From: Actinomycetota bacterium
Lineage (GTDB): Bacteria > Actinomycetota > Coriobacteriia > Anaerosomatales > Anaerosomataceae
Assembly: GCA_009668945.1 (NCBI GenBank)
Contig: SBEH01000012.1
Location: forward strand, 1-56,660
Direction: 5' to 3'
Length of the DNA: 56,660 nt
Both the position numbers and the translations under genes were made by a program. Shown piece after piece: positions 1-8,696 of the stretch. Numbering within the stretch: the stretch's first letter is position 1; each line of letters opens with the position of its first letter. The notes below the pieces were generated by a model. The model saw only the letters and a list, made by a program, of their open reading frames with translations. It had not been told where the DNA came from and ran no database searches.

Positions 1-1393
1 CAAGAGCAGCTGCCAGCCGCTCCTTCGCGGCTGCCAGCTGCTCTTGCACCCGCGCCGGACTCGTCCCGCCGGCGCTCTCCCGCCGCGCCACCACGCGCGC
101 GATCTCGGCCGCGCCGGTCGCGTCCTCCCCGAACGCCTCCGACGCCGCCTTCAGCTCCTCGGCGGTCAGCTCCTGCAGCGTCTTGCCCTCACGCTCGCAG
201 CTGAGCACGAGCGCGCCCACGATCTCGTGCGCCTCGCGGAAGGGCACGCCCTTCGCCGCCAGGTAGTCGGCCAGATCCGTCGCGGCCATGAAGCCGCCGA
301 GCGCGCCAGCCCGCATGCGGCCCTCGTTCACGCGCATCGTGGAGAGCATGCCGGTCATCGCGGCAAGCGCGTCGGCGTAGGTGTCGATCGCGTCGAAGAC
401 CGGCTCCTTGTCCTCCTGCATGTCCTTGTTGTACGCGAGCGGGAGGCCCTTGAGCGTCACGAGCAGCGCCGTGAGGTCGCCCACCGCGCGCCCGGTCTTG
501 CCGCGCACGAGCTCGGCGAAGTCGGGGTTCTTCTTCTGCGGCATGATGCTCGAGCCGGTGGACCACGCGTCGGAAAGCGTGATGAACCCGAACTCCTCGG
601 TGGACCACAAGATGAGCTCCTCGGCCAGGCGCGAGAGGTGCACCATGCCGAGCGTGCAGGCGTAGACGAGATCGCACGCGAAGTCGCGGTCGGAGACGGC
701 GTCGAGCGAGTTGGCGGAGACGGCGGAGAAGCCGAGCTCGGCGGCCACCGCGTCGCGGTCGATCGGGAACGTCGTGCCCGCAAGCGCGGCGCTCCCGAGC
801 GAGAGCACATCCGCGCTCTTGTACGCGCGCACGATGCGGCCCGCGTCGCGCGCGAGCATCCACACGTACGCGAGCGCGTGGTGCGCGAAGAGCACCGGCT
901 GCGCCTTCTGCAGGTGCGTGTAGCCGGGCATGATCGCATCCGGGTGCGCCTCGGCAAGCGCCACGAGCGCGTGCTGCAACTCCCCAATCGCTTCGTGCAG
1001 CCGCAGCGCCTCGCGCTTCACGTGGAGGCGCAGGTCGGTCGCCACCTGGTCGTTGCGGCTTCTGGCGGTGTGGAGGCGCTTGCCCGCGTCGCCGATGCGG
1101 CGCGTGAGTTCGGCCTCGATCGCCATGTGGACGTCCTCGTCAGCGGCGTTCCACGCAAACGCGCCGGCTTCGATGTCCTTGAGGATCGCGACGAGGCCGC
1201 TCTCGATGGCCTCGGCGTCTTGCGTGCTGATGATGCCCTGCTTCGCCAGCATCCGCGCGTGGGCGATCGAGCCTGCGATGTCCTCGGCGTAGAGACGCCG
1301 GTCCACCTCAAGCGACGCGCCAAAGCGCTGCTGGAACGCGCCCGGCGTGGCGGAGAAGCGTCCGGACCACGGTGTCTTCGGCTGCTCGGCCAT
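1..1393 (-). CDS. argH: Argininosuccinate lyase, 3' end cut by window edge
   Basis: Last step of arginine synthesis: splits argininosuccinate into arginine and fumarate in the cytoplasm. The ATG at 1391-1393 opens 464 visible codons with no stop before the left edge, close to the usual full length of about 460-470. The fumarase/aspartase-superfamily signature GSSIMPQKKNPD, the N-terminal SGRFS start and the TARSRNDQVATDLRL stretch are all readable. It begins 4 bases after the argG stop, so the two are cotranscribed. It is the last gene of argCJBDFRGH seen here. Only the extreme C-terminus is missing. Confidence 0.97.
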   Translation of the reverse strand, partial: MAEQPKTPWSGRFSATPGAFQQRFGASLEVDRRLYAEDIAGSIAHARMLAKQGIISTQDAEAIESGLVAILKDIEAGAFAWNAADEDVHMAIEAELTRRIGDAGKRLHTARSRNDQVATDLRLHVKREALRLHEAIGELQHALVALAEAHPDAIMPGYTHLQKAQPVLFAHHALAYVWMLARDAGRIVRAYKSADVLSLGSAALAGTTFPIDRDAVAAELGFSAVSANSLDAVSDRDFACDLVYACTLGMVHLSRLAEELILWSTEEFGFITLSDAWSTGSSIMPQKKNPDFAELVRGKTGRAVGDLTALLVTLKGLPLAYNKDMQEDKEPVFDAIDTYADALAAMTGMLSTMRVNEGRMRAGALGGFMAATDLADYLAAKGVPFREAHEIVGALVLSCEREGKTLQELTAEELKAASEAFGEDATGAAEIARVVARRESAGGTSPARVQEQLAAAKERLAAAL

Positions 1394-1397
1394 CTTC

Positions 1398-2627
1398 CTA
1401 GACCTCGCCTTCTTTGCCCACCTTGCGGCGCTGCCGCGCCCAGACCTTCACGGGCAGGCCGTGGAGGTCGATGAAGCCCTTGGCAGCCTTGTGGTCGAAG
1501 CTGTCGGCCGCGTCGTAGGTGGCGAGGTTGTAGTCATATAGCGAGTAGGGGCTGCGCCGACCCACCGTCACGCACGAGCCCTTGAAGAACCGCAGGCGCA
1601 CGTCGCCGGTCACAAGCTGTTGTGTGGTCTCGATGAAGCCGTCGAGCGCTTCTTTCAGCGGCGAGAACCACATCCCGTTGTATACGAGTTCGGCCCACTT
1701 CTGCTCCACGCCGAGCTTGTAGTGCAGCACCTCGCGCTCCAGGCACAGGTCCTCGAGCGCCTTGTGCGCGGTGATGAGCGTAAGGGCGCCCGGCACCTCA
1801 TAGATCTCGCGGCTCTTCACGCCGATCAGGCGGTTCTCGATCATGTCGATGCGGCCAAAGCCGTGCTTGCCCGCGAGTTCGTTCATCGCGTTGATGATCT
1901 CGTGGAAGCTCATCTTCTCGCCATTGAGCGCCACCGGCACGCCTTGCTCGAATGAGATCTCGGCGTATTCGGGCTCGTCGCCGCACGCCTCGGTGCGCGC
2001 GTCGCTGGTGAGCGTGTAGATGTCCGCCGGCGGCTCCACCCACGGGTCCTCGAGCACGCCGCACTCGATCGCGCGGCCCCACAAGTTGTCGTCGATGGAG
2101 TACGGGTTGTCCTTGGTGGTGGGCACCGGGATGCCACGCTCGGCGGCCCAGTCCATCTCCTCCTCGCGCGTCTTCAAGTCCCACTCGCGCACCGGCGCGA
2201 TGACCTCGAGGTCCGGGTCGAGCGCGGCGATGCCCACCTCGAAGCGCACCTGGTCATTGCCCTTGCCGGTGCAGCCGTGCGCGATGTACTTGGCCCGGTG
2301 CCGGTGCGCCTCTTCCACGAGGTGCTTCACGATGATCGGACGGCTCATGGCCGAGAGCAGCGGGTACTTGTTCTCGTAGAGCGCGTTGGCCGCAAGCGCG
2401 CGGGCGAGGAACTCCTCCACGTACTCCTCGCGCACGTCCAGGCAGATCGACTCAACCGCGCCGATGGCAAGCGCCTTCTGGCGCACGAACTCGAGGTCCT
2501 GCCGCTCCTGGCCCACGTCCACCACGAGCGCGATCACGTCGACGTCCTTGTGCTCGATGAGCCACTTGATGATCACGGAGGTGTCGAGACCTCCGGAGTA
2601 TGCGAGTACGCACTTCTCTCTTGCCAC
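1398..2627 (-). CDS. argG: Argininosuccinate synthase
   Basis: Condenses citrulline and aspartate with ATP to argininosuccinate. The 409-residue protein begins REKCVLAYSGGLDTS, carrying the N-type ATP pyrophosphatase P-loop (SGGLDTS), and has the family's GCTGKGNDQVRFE segment. The start is a GTG (2625-2627) preceded by a purine-rich GGAGAAGGG site, and the length is normal for the family. It lies 58 bases downstream of argR and immediately upstream of argH in the arginine operon. Confidence 0.98.
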   Translation of the reverse strand: MAREKCVLAYSGGLDTSVIIKWLIEHKDVDVIALVVDVGQERQDLEFVRQKALAIGAVESICLDVREEYVEEFLARALAANALYENKYPLLSAMSRPIIVKHLVEEAHRHRAKYIAHGCTGKGNDQVRFEVGIAALDPDLEVIAPVREWDLKTREEEMDWAAERGIPVPTTKDNPYSIDDNLWGRAIECGVLEDPWVEPPADIYTLTSDARTEACGDEPEYAEISFEQGVPVALNGEKMSFHEIINAMNELAGKHGFGRIDMIENRLIGVKSREIYEVPGALTLITAHKALEDLCLEREVLHYKLGVEQKWAELVYNGMWFSPLKEALDGFIETTQQLVTGDVRLRFFKGSCVTVGRRSPYSLYDYNLATYDAADSFDHKAAKGFIDLHGLPVKVWARQRRKVGKEGEV

Positions 2628-2685
2628 GTGAACTGCCCTTCTCCCTCGCGAGCCGACCGGCTGCCGACCGCGGTCTGCCTCCGCG

Positions 2686-3117
2686 CTAGTGCTCGCCGCG
2701 GAACTTCTCGATGCCCGCCTTGACCTTCTCCGCGGCCTGCTCGCTGTCGGTCACGATGAGGATCGTGTCGTCACCGGCGATGCTGCCCAGGATGTCGTCC
2801 AGGTTCGCCGCGTCAAGCGCTGCGGCAACTCCCTGCCCGCCACCGGCGGTGGTCTTCACGAGCACCAGCTGGTGCGAGCGGACGACGGTCTCCACCAGCT
2901 CGGCGATCATGCGCTGCAGGTGGATGTCCTCGGCGAGCACGTACGCGCCTTCGGGCAGCTTCTTCAGGCCCATGATCGCGATGTCGCGCGAGACGGTCGC
3001 CTGCGTGCAGACGAACCCTTCCTTCTTCAGGTGCGCCACCAGATCGCGCTGCGTCTTCACGCGCTCCCGTCGGACGATGCCGCGGATGGCCTCCTGGCGA
3101 AGCGTACGCTTCTTCAT
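2686..3117 (-). CDS. argR: Arginine repressor
   Basis: ArgR/AhrC-family regulator, a hexamer that binds ARG boxes when loaded with arginine. The 143 residues show the N-terminal winged helix (RQEAIRGIVRRERVKTQRDL, then the TQATVSRDI recognition region) and the C-terminal arginine-binding oligomerisation part, which contains the GSIAGDDTILIV-like core. The ATG directly abuts the argF stop codon. Sitting within the operon it presumably controls, it should be autoregulated through the sites at 8557-8614; that link is inference from position. Confidence 0.97.
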   Translation of the reverse strand: MKKRTLRQEAIRGIVRRERVKTQRDLVAHLKKEGFVCTQATVSRDIAIMGLKKLPEGAYVLAEDIHLQRMIAELVETVVRSHQLVLVKTTAGGGQGVAAALDAANLDDILGSIAGDDTILIVTDSEQAAEKVKAGIEKFRGEH

Positions 3118-4050
3118 CTAGAGCTCCTCCCCGCCTAGCACGAGCGACATCCACGCGCGCTGGGCGTGGAGCCGGTTCTCGGCCTCGTCGAAGACGACCG
3201 ACGCCGCCGAGTCGATGACCTCGTTTGCGACCTCCTCGCCGCGGTGGGCGGGAAGGCAGTGCATGAAGATCGCCTGGGCATCCGCCTTGGCCATGAGCTC
3301 CGGCGTGACCGAGTACCCGGCGAACTCCACGACGCGCTTGGCGTGCTCCTCCTCATGGCCCATCGAGGCCCAGGTGTCGGTGACCACCACGTCCGCGCCG
3401 GCAACAGCCTCGGCCGCATCCGCTGTGACCGCGAACGTCGCGCCCGTGCCGTAGCGCGCGGCGAGCTCCTGTGCCTGCGCGAGCACCGCGGGGGCGGGCT
3501 GGTAGGCCGCCGGCGCGCCGATGGCGACCTGCATGCCCGCGAGCGCGCCTGCGAGCAGGTAGGTGTTGGACATGTTGTTGGCGCCGTCGCCCACATACGC
3601 GAGCCTCAGGCCCTTCAGTGCGCCTTTGTGCTGGCGGATCGTGAGCAGGTCGGCGAGACCCTGGCAGGGGTGGTAGTCGTCGGTAAGTGCGTTGATCACG
3701 GGCACGCTCGCGTGCCCGGCAACCTCCTCGATGTGGCTGTGCGCGAACGTGCGCAGCACGATGAGGTCCACGTAGCGCTCGAGGACCTTCACGGTGTCGT
3801 GCACGGTCTCCTCGCGGCTGAACGCGTCGAACGGCCCCATCACGATCGGATGCACGCCGAGCTGCACGCAGCCCACCTCGAAGCTCACACGCGTGCGCAG
3901 CGACGGCTTCATGAAGATCATGCCTGCCGACGCGCCGTCGAAGCGCGGCCAGCTCTCTGCCGGCGTCTCGGCGACGTCGAGCACGTGCGCGAGCTCCCCG
4001 GGCGTGAGCTCGGCTAGTGTTAGCAGGTCGCGACCCTTGAACGTTTGCAT
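3118..4050 (-). CDS. argF: Ornithine carbamoyltransferase
   Basis: Transfers the carbamoyl group of carbamoyl phosphate to ornithine, giving citrulline. The 310-residue protein carries the carbamoyl-phosphate motif SLRTRVSFE near the N-terminus and the ornithine-binding loop HCLPAHRGEEV near the C-terminus, which separates it from aspartate carbamoyltransferase. Its ATG overlaps the argD stop (TGATG), indicating translational coupling. It is followed without a gap by argR. Confidence 0.98.
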   Translation of the reverse strand: MQTFKGRDLLTLAELTPGELAHVLDVAETPAESWPRFDGASAGMIFMKPSLRTRVSFEVGCVQLGVHPIVMGPFDAFSREETVHDTVKVLERYVDLIVLRTFAHSHIEEVAGHASVPVINALTDDYHPCQGLADLLTIRQHKGALKGLRLAYVGDGANNMSNTYLLAGALAGMQVAIGAPAAYQPAPAVLAQAQELAARYGTGATFAVTADAAEAVAGADVVVTDTWASMGHEEEHAKRVVEFAGYSVTPELMAKADAQAIFMHCLPAHRGEEVANEVIDSAASVVFDEAENRLHAQRAWMSLVLGGEEL

Positions 4051-5255
4051 CAGGCGGCTCCCAGAACGGCGCGCAGTGTATCAACGAGTATAGCGGCTTC
4101 GGCGGGACTGCATACGAGCGGCGACAGGAAGCGCAGGACGCGCTCGCCGATGGCGTTGATGACCACGCCACGCTCCAGGCAGCGCGCCGCAATCACCTGC
4201 GCGACGGGCTCGGCGAGTTCGGCGGCCACCATGAGGCCCCGACCCCGCACCTCTGCGATCGCGCCGGTATCGGCCGCGAGCGCCGTGAGGGCCGCGGTGA
4301 GAGCGGCGCCGGTAGCCTGCGCGTTGGCGCCGAGGCCTTCGGACTCGAGCGCCTCGATGGTGGCAAGCGCCGCGGCCGCTATCACCGGCCCGCCGCCGAA
4401 GGTGGAGCCGTGGTCGCCGGGCGCGAACGTCTCGGCGGCGCTGCCGGTTGCGAGCACCGCGCCGGCTGGCAGGCCGTTGGCGAGCGACTTCGCGAGCGCC
4501 ATAACGTCGGGCCGAACGCCGTATCCCTGCCAGGCGAACGCCGGGCCGGTGCGGAAGAAGCCGGTCTGCACCTCGTCGAATGCGAGCAGCACGTCGCGCT
4601 CGTCGCAGAGCTGGCGCGCGGCCTCGAGGTACGCCTCCTCGCACGGGTACACGCCGCCCTCGCCCTGCACGGGCTCGAGGAGCACAGCGCACGTGCGCCC
4701 GGTGATCGCGGCCTCAAGCGCCGCGATGTCGTTGAGCGGCACGTGGACGAAGCCCGGCAGCAGCGGCGCGAACGCGTCTTGCTTCGACGGCTGGCCGGTG
4801 GCCGAAAGCGCCGCCATCGTCCGGCCGTGGAAGCTCCGCTCGGCGGTGATGATCTCGATGCACTCCTCGCCGCGCCGCACCTTCCCCCACTTGCGCGCGA
4901 GCTTGATGACGCCCTCGATCGCCTCGGTGCCCGAGTTGCAGAAGAAGGCCTTCCAGGGCTCGCCGCCCGCAAGTTCCGACAGCCTCTCGGCCAGAAGCGC
5001 GCGGTTCTCGGTGTGATAGAGGTTCGTGACCTGCACGAGCGTACGCATCTGCGCGCACACCGCATCGGCGACCGCCGGATGCGCGTGCCCGAGGTTCACC
5101 GACCCGATGCCACCCACGAAGTCCAGGTACTCCCGGCCCTCGTCGTCGTAGAGGCGCATGCCCTCTCCGCGCACGAATAGCACCGGCTTGCGCGCGTACG
5201 TGGGCAGATGGTAGGCCGCATCGAGTGCGGCAAGTGTGTCGAAGTGCGTACTCAT
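4050..5255 (-). CDS. argD: Acetylornithine aminotransferase
   Basis: Pyridoxal-phosphate class III aminotransferase that converts N-acetylglutamate semialdehyde to N-acetylornithine. The 401 residues contain the substrate-side FCNSGTEAIEGVIKLAR segment, the cofactor-binding LLAFDEVQTGF motif, and the Schiff-base lysine in ALAKSLANGLP. The length is typical. The gene starts 4 bases after the argB stop and overlaps the argF start. It may also serve in lysine synthesis (DapC activity), as known for some ArgD proteins, but nothing here shows that. Confidence 0.97.
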   Translation of the reverse strand: MSTHFDTLAALDAAYHLPTYARKPVLFVRGEGMRLYDDEGREYLDFVGGIGSVNLGHAHPAVADAVCAQMRTLVQVTNLYHTENRALLAERLSELAGGEPWKAFFCNSGTEAIEGVIKLARKWGKVRRGEECIEIITAERSFHGRTMAALSATGQPSKQDAFAPLLPGFVHVPLNDIAALEAAITGRTCAVLLEPVQGEGGVYPCEEAYLEAARQLCDERDVLLAFDEVQTGFFRTGPAFAWQGYGVRPDVMALAKSLANGLPAGAVLATGSAAETFAPGDHGSTFGGGPVIAAAALATIEALESEGLGANAQATGAALTAALTALAADTGAIAEVRGRGLMVAAELAEPVAQVIAARCLERGVVINAIGERVLRFLSPLVCSPAEAAILVDTLRAVLGAA

Positions 5256-5259
5256 CGGC

Positions 5260-6177
5260 TTAGAGGGTCACCCCGCGCTCGTATTGGGCGTACGTGCCGT
5301 CGTCGGCCAGGCCGAGGCTTGCCGCCTCGCCGGTGATCATCGTGCCGATGCCCTCGTCGGTGTAGACCTCGAGCAGCAGCGCGTGCGGGATGGTGCCGTT
5401 CAGGATGTGCGCGCGCTCCACACCGCACCGCAGTGCGTGCACGCACGCGCCGACCTTCGGGATCATGCCTTCGGCAAGCCCGCCGTCGGAAAGCATGCTC
5501 TCAGCCTCGGCGAACGTGAGCTGGCTGATGAGCGAGTCCTTGTCCTCGAAATCCGCGTACAGGCCGTCCACGTCGGTGAGGAAGATGACCTTCTCCGCGC
5601 CGAGTGCCGCGGCGATCTCGCCGGCCACGAGGTCGGCGTTGATGTTGAAGCTGCCGCCGTCATCGCCCGCGCCCACCGACGCGATGACCGGCACGAAACC
5701 GTCCTCGATGAGGTTCGTGATGATGGTGGTGTCGATCGACGTGACCTCGCCCACCCGCCCGAGCCGCTCGCTCTTCTGAGTGGCGCGGATGAGGTTGCCG
5801 TCGTCGCCGGCAATTCCGACGGCGATTCGGCCGTGCGCGTTGATGGCCGAGACCAGGTCGCCGTTCACCTTGCCCACGAGCACCATCTTCACGAGCTCCA
5901 TAGCCTCGGGAGTGGTGACGCGCAGGCCGTCGACGAACTCCACCGGCATGTCCAGCCGCTTCATGTACGCGGTGATCTCCGGACCGCCGCCGTGCACGAT
6001 CACGGGGTTGATGCCCACGAGCTTCATGAGCACGATGTCGGCCGCCACGGAATGCCGAAGCGTCTCGTCGGTCATCGCGGCGCCGCCGTACTTGATCACG
6101 ACCGTGCGGCCCCAAGCCGCCTTGATCCACGGCAGCGACTCCATGAGGATGGCGGCTTTGTCGTGCATGTCTTTCAT
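5260..6177 (-). CDS. argB: Acetylglutamate kinase
   Basis: Phosphorylates N-acetylglutamate, the usual arginine-feedback step of the cyclic pathway. The 305-residue amino-acid-kinase fold protein shows VVIKYGGAAMTD at the N-terminus, the VIVHGGGPEI glycine-rich loop, and the NINADLVAGEIAAAL nucleotide-site segment. An N-terminal helix before VVIKYGG, as in arginine-sensitive hexameric ArgB, is present, so arginine inhibition is likely. It sits between argJ and argD. Confidence 0.97.
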   Translation of the reverse strand: MKDMHDKAAILMESLPWIKAAWGRTVVIKYGGAAMTDETLRHSVAADIVLMKLVGINPVIVHGGGPEITAYMKRLDMPVEFVDGLRVTTPEAMELVKMVLVGKVNGDLVSAINAHGRIAVGIAGDDGNLIRATQKSERLGRVGEVTSIDTTIITNLIEDGFVPVIASVGAGDDGGSFNINADLVAGEIAAALGAEKVIFLTDVDGLYADFEDKDSLISQLTFAEAESMLSDGGLAEGMIPKVGACVHALRCGVERAHILNGTIPHALLLEVYTDEGIGTMITGEAASLGLADDGTYAQYERGVTL

Positions 6178-6216
6178 CGTGAACCCCCTCGGCGGGCGGT
6201 CGGGTCGACGGGCAGG

Positions 6217-7437
6217 TCAGGAGCGGTAGTCTCCGTTGATGCGCACGTACTCGTAGCTGAAATCGCAGGTCCACACCGTGGCTTCTGCCTCTCCCACGTG
6301 CAGGTCGACGAGCAGGTCGATCTCGGACTCGGCTAGCGCCGCGGCGGCTTCCTCCTCCGAGAAGCCGGTTGCGGTGCCGTCCTTGCAGGTCACGATGCCC
6401 GCGAAGACGATCTCGAGCTTGCCGGGGTCGATCTCGGCGCCCGACTTGCCCACCGCCATCGCCACTCGGCCCCAGTTGGCGTCCTGGCCGAAGAGCGCGC
6501 ACTTCATGAGCGGCGAGTTGGCGATCGCAAACGCCGCCTTCTCGGCGTCGGCCTCGGTCTTGGCGCCGCGCACGGTGACGGTCACGAACTTGGTGGCGCC
6601 CTCGCCGTCGCGCACGATCATCTGCGCGAGCGCGGTGGCGACCTCGAGCACCGCCGCGGCGACCGCGTCGTACCCGGCGGAGCCGAGCGCGAGCTCATCG
6701 CCGCCTTCGGCGCCGCTCGCCATGAGGATGCAGGTGTCGTTGGTGGAGGTGTCCGAGTCCACGGTGATGCGGTTGAAGGAGCGCGCGACCGCGGCCCGGA
6801 GCACGGCATCGCAGCCGGCCGGAGCAAGCGGCGCGTCGGTGGTGATGAACGCGAGCATCGTGGCCATGTTGGGCTGGATCATGCCGCTTCCCTTGGCCAC
6901 GCCGCCGACGGTGAACGTCCGGCCTTCGGCCGTGAGGCTGATGGCGAGCTGCTTGGCGAACGTGTCGGTGGTCATGATCGCCTCGGCGGCCTCGTCCGCG
7001 TTCGTGGTGTCGAGCGAAGCCGCGGCCTCAACGATGCCTGCGACGACCTGCTCGACCGGCAGCGGCACGCCGATCACGCCGGTGGAGCACACGGCGACCT
7101 CGGCGGGCTCGCAGCCGAGCGCCTCTGCGGCCGCTGTGGCCATCGCACGCGCATCGGCCATGCCGGGCGCGCCGGTGCAGGCATTCGCGTTGCCGGCGTT
7201 GATGGCGATCGCACGCAGCATTCCGCCCGCGAGATGCTCGCGCGAAACGAGCACCGGCGGCGCGGCGGTCGTACTCGTGGTGAAGACGCCGGCAGCCGGC
7301 ACTGCGCGGTCGGCGGCGATGATACACACGTCGCGCTTGCCGGTCTTCTTGATGCCCGCGCTCACGCCCGCGGCGAGAAAGCCCTTCGGCGCGGTGATGC
7401 CGCCGTCGGCGTGTGCGAATTCGAAGCTGGCAGCCAT
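6217..7437 (-). CDS. argJ: Bifunctional ornithine acetyltransferase / N-acetylglutamate synthase
   Basis: Recycles the acetyl group from N-acetylornithine to glutamate, and in bifunctional forms also makes N-acetylglutamate from acetyl-CoA. The 406-residue precursor carries the self-cleavage site around NMATMLAF, whose threonine becomes the N-terminal nucleophile of the beta chain, and the downstream DTSTNDTC segment. No argA is present in this operon, consistent with the cyclic pathway. The start is an ATG 12 bases after the argC stop. Confidence 0.97.
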   Translation of the reverse strand: MAASFEFAHADGGITAPKGFLAAGVSAGIKKTGKRDVCIIAADRAVPAAGVFTTSTTAAPPVLVSREHLAGGMLRAIAINAGNANACTGAPGMADARAMATAAAEALGCEPAEVAVCSTGVIGVPLPVEQVVAGIVEAAASLDTTNADEAAEAIMTTDTFAKQLAISLTAEGRTFTVGGVAKGSGMIQPNMATMLAFITTDAPLAPAGCDAVLRAAVARSFNRITVDSDTSTNDTCILMASGAEGGDELALGSAGYDAVAAAVLEVATALAQMIVRDGEGATKFVTVTVRGAKTEADAEKAAFAIANSPLMKCALFGQDANWGRVAMAVGKSGAEIDPGKLEIVFAGIVTCKDGTATGFSEEEAAAALAESEIDLLVDLHVGEAEATVWTCDFSYEYVRINGDYRS

Positions 7438-7449
7438 CGCGCTGGCCCC

Positions 7450-8487
7450 CTATACCACCGGCACGGGCGCGGTGAGTCCGGCCGTTTCGTCCAGTCCGAG
7501 CGCGAGATTCGCGCACTGTATCGCCTGGCCCGACGTGCCCTTGACTAGGTTGTCGATCGCGCACGTGACGACGAGCGTGTGCGACGGCGCGTCGAGCGCC
7601 ACACCGATATGTGCCCGGTTCGACCCGCGCACGTGCGCTGTGGCGGGCTGCACGCCCGGCTCGCAGACGGTGATGAACGGCTCGCCTGCATACGCCCCGG
7701 CGTAGAGCGCGTGTGCGTCTTCGGCGGAAAGCGCGGTATCGGCCTCCAGGTAGACGGTCGCGAGCAGGCCGCGGTCCAGCGGCGCGAGATGCGGCGTGAA
7801 CACGACAGACGGGCTCGTGAGGCCGAGGTCGCCAAGACCCTGCGCGATCTCCGGCGTGTGCCGATGCGACGCGACCTTGTACGCGGAGACCGACTCGGTG
7901 GCGTTCACGAAGTGCGTGGCCGCCGAAAGCGCCCGGCCCGCGCCGGAGACGCCCGAGATCGCATCGACGATGATCCGGCTCGAGATCACCGCACCGCCCC
8001 GGATCGCGGGTGCGGCCGCAAGCAGCGTGGCGGTGGGATAGCAGCCGGGGCACGCGACGAGCCGCGCGCCAGGCAGCGACTCGCGCCAGAGCTCCGGGAG
8101 GCCGTAGACGGCCTCGGCGAGCAGCTCGGGCGCCGTGTGCGGCTCGGCGTACCAGGCCGTGAAGAGGTCCGGGTCGCGCAGCCGGAAGTCTGCCGAGCAG
8201 TCGATCACGGTGAGACCCGCTTCCAGCAGCACCGGCGCCATCGCCATCGCTGCGGTGTGCGGCACGGCGAGGAACGCGACCTGCGCGCTCTTGGCGACCG
8301 TGGCGGCGTCGTGCGCGGTGTACACCAGGTCGCAGCCGGCGAGCGCCGGGTAGAGGTCGCTCACGCGCTTGCCCTCGTCGGCGGCCGATGTGACGGCTTT
8401 CAGCTCGAACGACGGATGCCCGAGGATGAGCCTCGTGAGCTCGGCGCCCGCGTAGCCTGCGGCGCCCACTATGGCGACAGGTATCAC
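7450..8487 (-). CDS. argC: N-acetyl-gamma-glutamyl-phosphate reductase
   Basis: NADPH-dependent reduction of N-acetylglutamyl phosphate to the semialdehyde. The 345-residue protein has the N-terminal Rossmann loop VGAAGYAGAEL and the active-site cysteine in ACPGCYPTATLL. The start is a GTG at 8485-8487. It is the first gene of the arginine operon; the 200 bases upstream hold the promoter and ARG-box-like repeats annotated separately. Confidence 0.97.
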   Translation of the reverse strand: MIPVAIVGAAGYAGAELTRLILGHPSFELKAVTSAADEGKRVSDLYPALAGCDLVYTAHDAATVAKSAQVAFLAVPHTAAMAMAPVLLEAGLTVIDCSADFRLRDPDLFTAWYAEPHTAPELLAEAVYGLPELWRESLPGARLVACPGCYPTATLLAAAPAIRGGAVISSRIIVDAISGVSGAGRALSAATHFVNATESVSAYKVASHRHTPEIAQGLGDLGLTSPSVVFTPHLAPLDRGLLATVYLEADTALSAEDAHALYAGAYAGEPFITVCEPGVQPATAHVRGSNRAHIGVALDAPSHTLVVTCAIDNLVKGTSGQAIQCANLALGLDETAGLTAPVPVV

Positions 8488-8522
8488 GATGTCCAGCCTC
8501 CAGACTGTATTGCCGTCTGCAG

Positions 8523-8552
8523 ACTGTACACCCTGGTATGTATCAGAGTCAA
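8523..8552 (-). promoter_or_regulatory. Probable arg operon promoter
   Basis: On the minus strand TTGACT (8547-8552) is followed after 18 bases by TACAGT (8523-8528). TGTACA (8525-8530) at 16 bases is an alternative -10. It lies about 36-65 bases upstream of the argC GTG. A second TACAGT copy lies at 8504-8509. The -35 match is strong (5 of 6) and the -10 moderate. Confidence 0.6.
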
Positions 8553-8556
8553 CTTG

Positions 8557-8614
8557 TATGCGTTATTTGTGCAGATTCTATGCGCTGTATGCTATTCGCG
8601 CGCAGATTCTATGC
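8557..8614 (-). promoter_or_regulatory. Tandem ARG-box-like operators (probable ArgR sites)
   Basis: Two 27-base direct repeats (8557-8583 and 8588-8614, period 31) lie just upstream of the arg -35 box. On the minus strand both share GCATAGAATCTGC, and GCATA half-sites recur at intervals of 22, 9 and 22 bases. The TGCATA core resembles actinobacterial ARG boxes. With argR in the same operon, ArgR binding is the natural reading. The position upstream of the -35, rather than over the core promoter, is unusual for simple repression. Confidence 0.65.
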
Positions 8615-8696
8615 ACCGGCGCGGGTACAGGTAGCGGCGCAGCCGGATGTGGCGCGGTTCGGCTCGGGCACACCGCTCGAGCACGCCGCCCTCGGC

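Noticed and set aside
44-1474. 476-codon plus-strand frame at the left edge
   Set aside because: Lies opposite argH, whose minus-strand frame has clear lyase motifs; the plus frame is a shadow.
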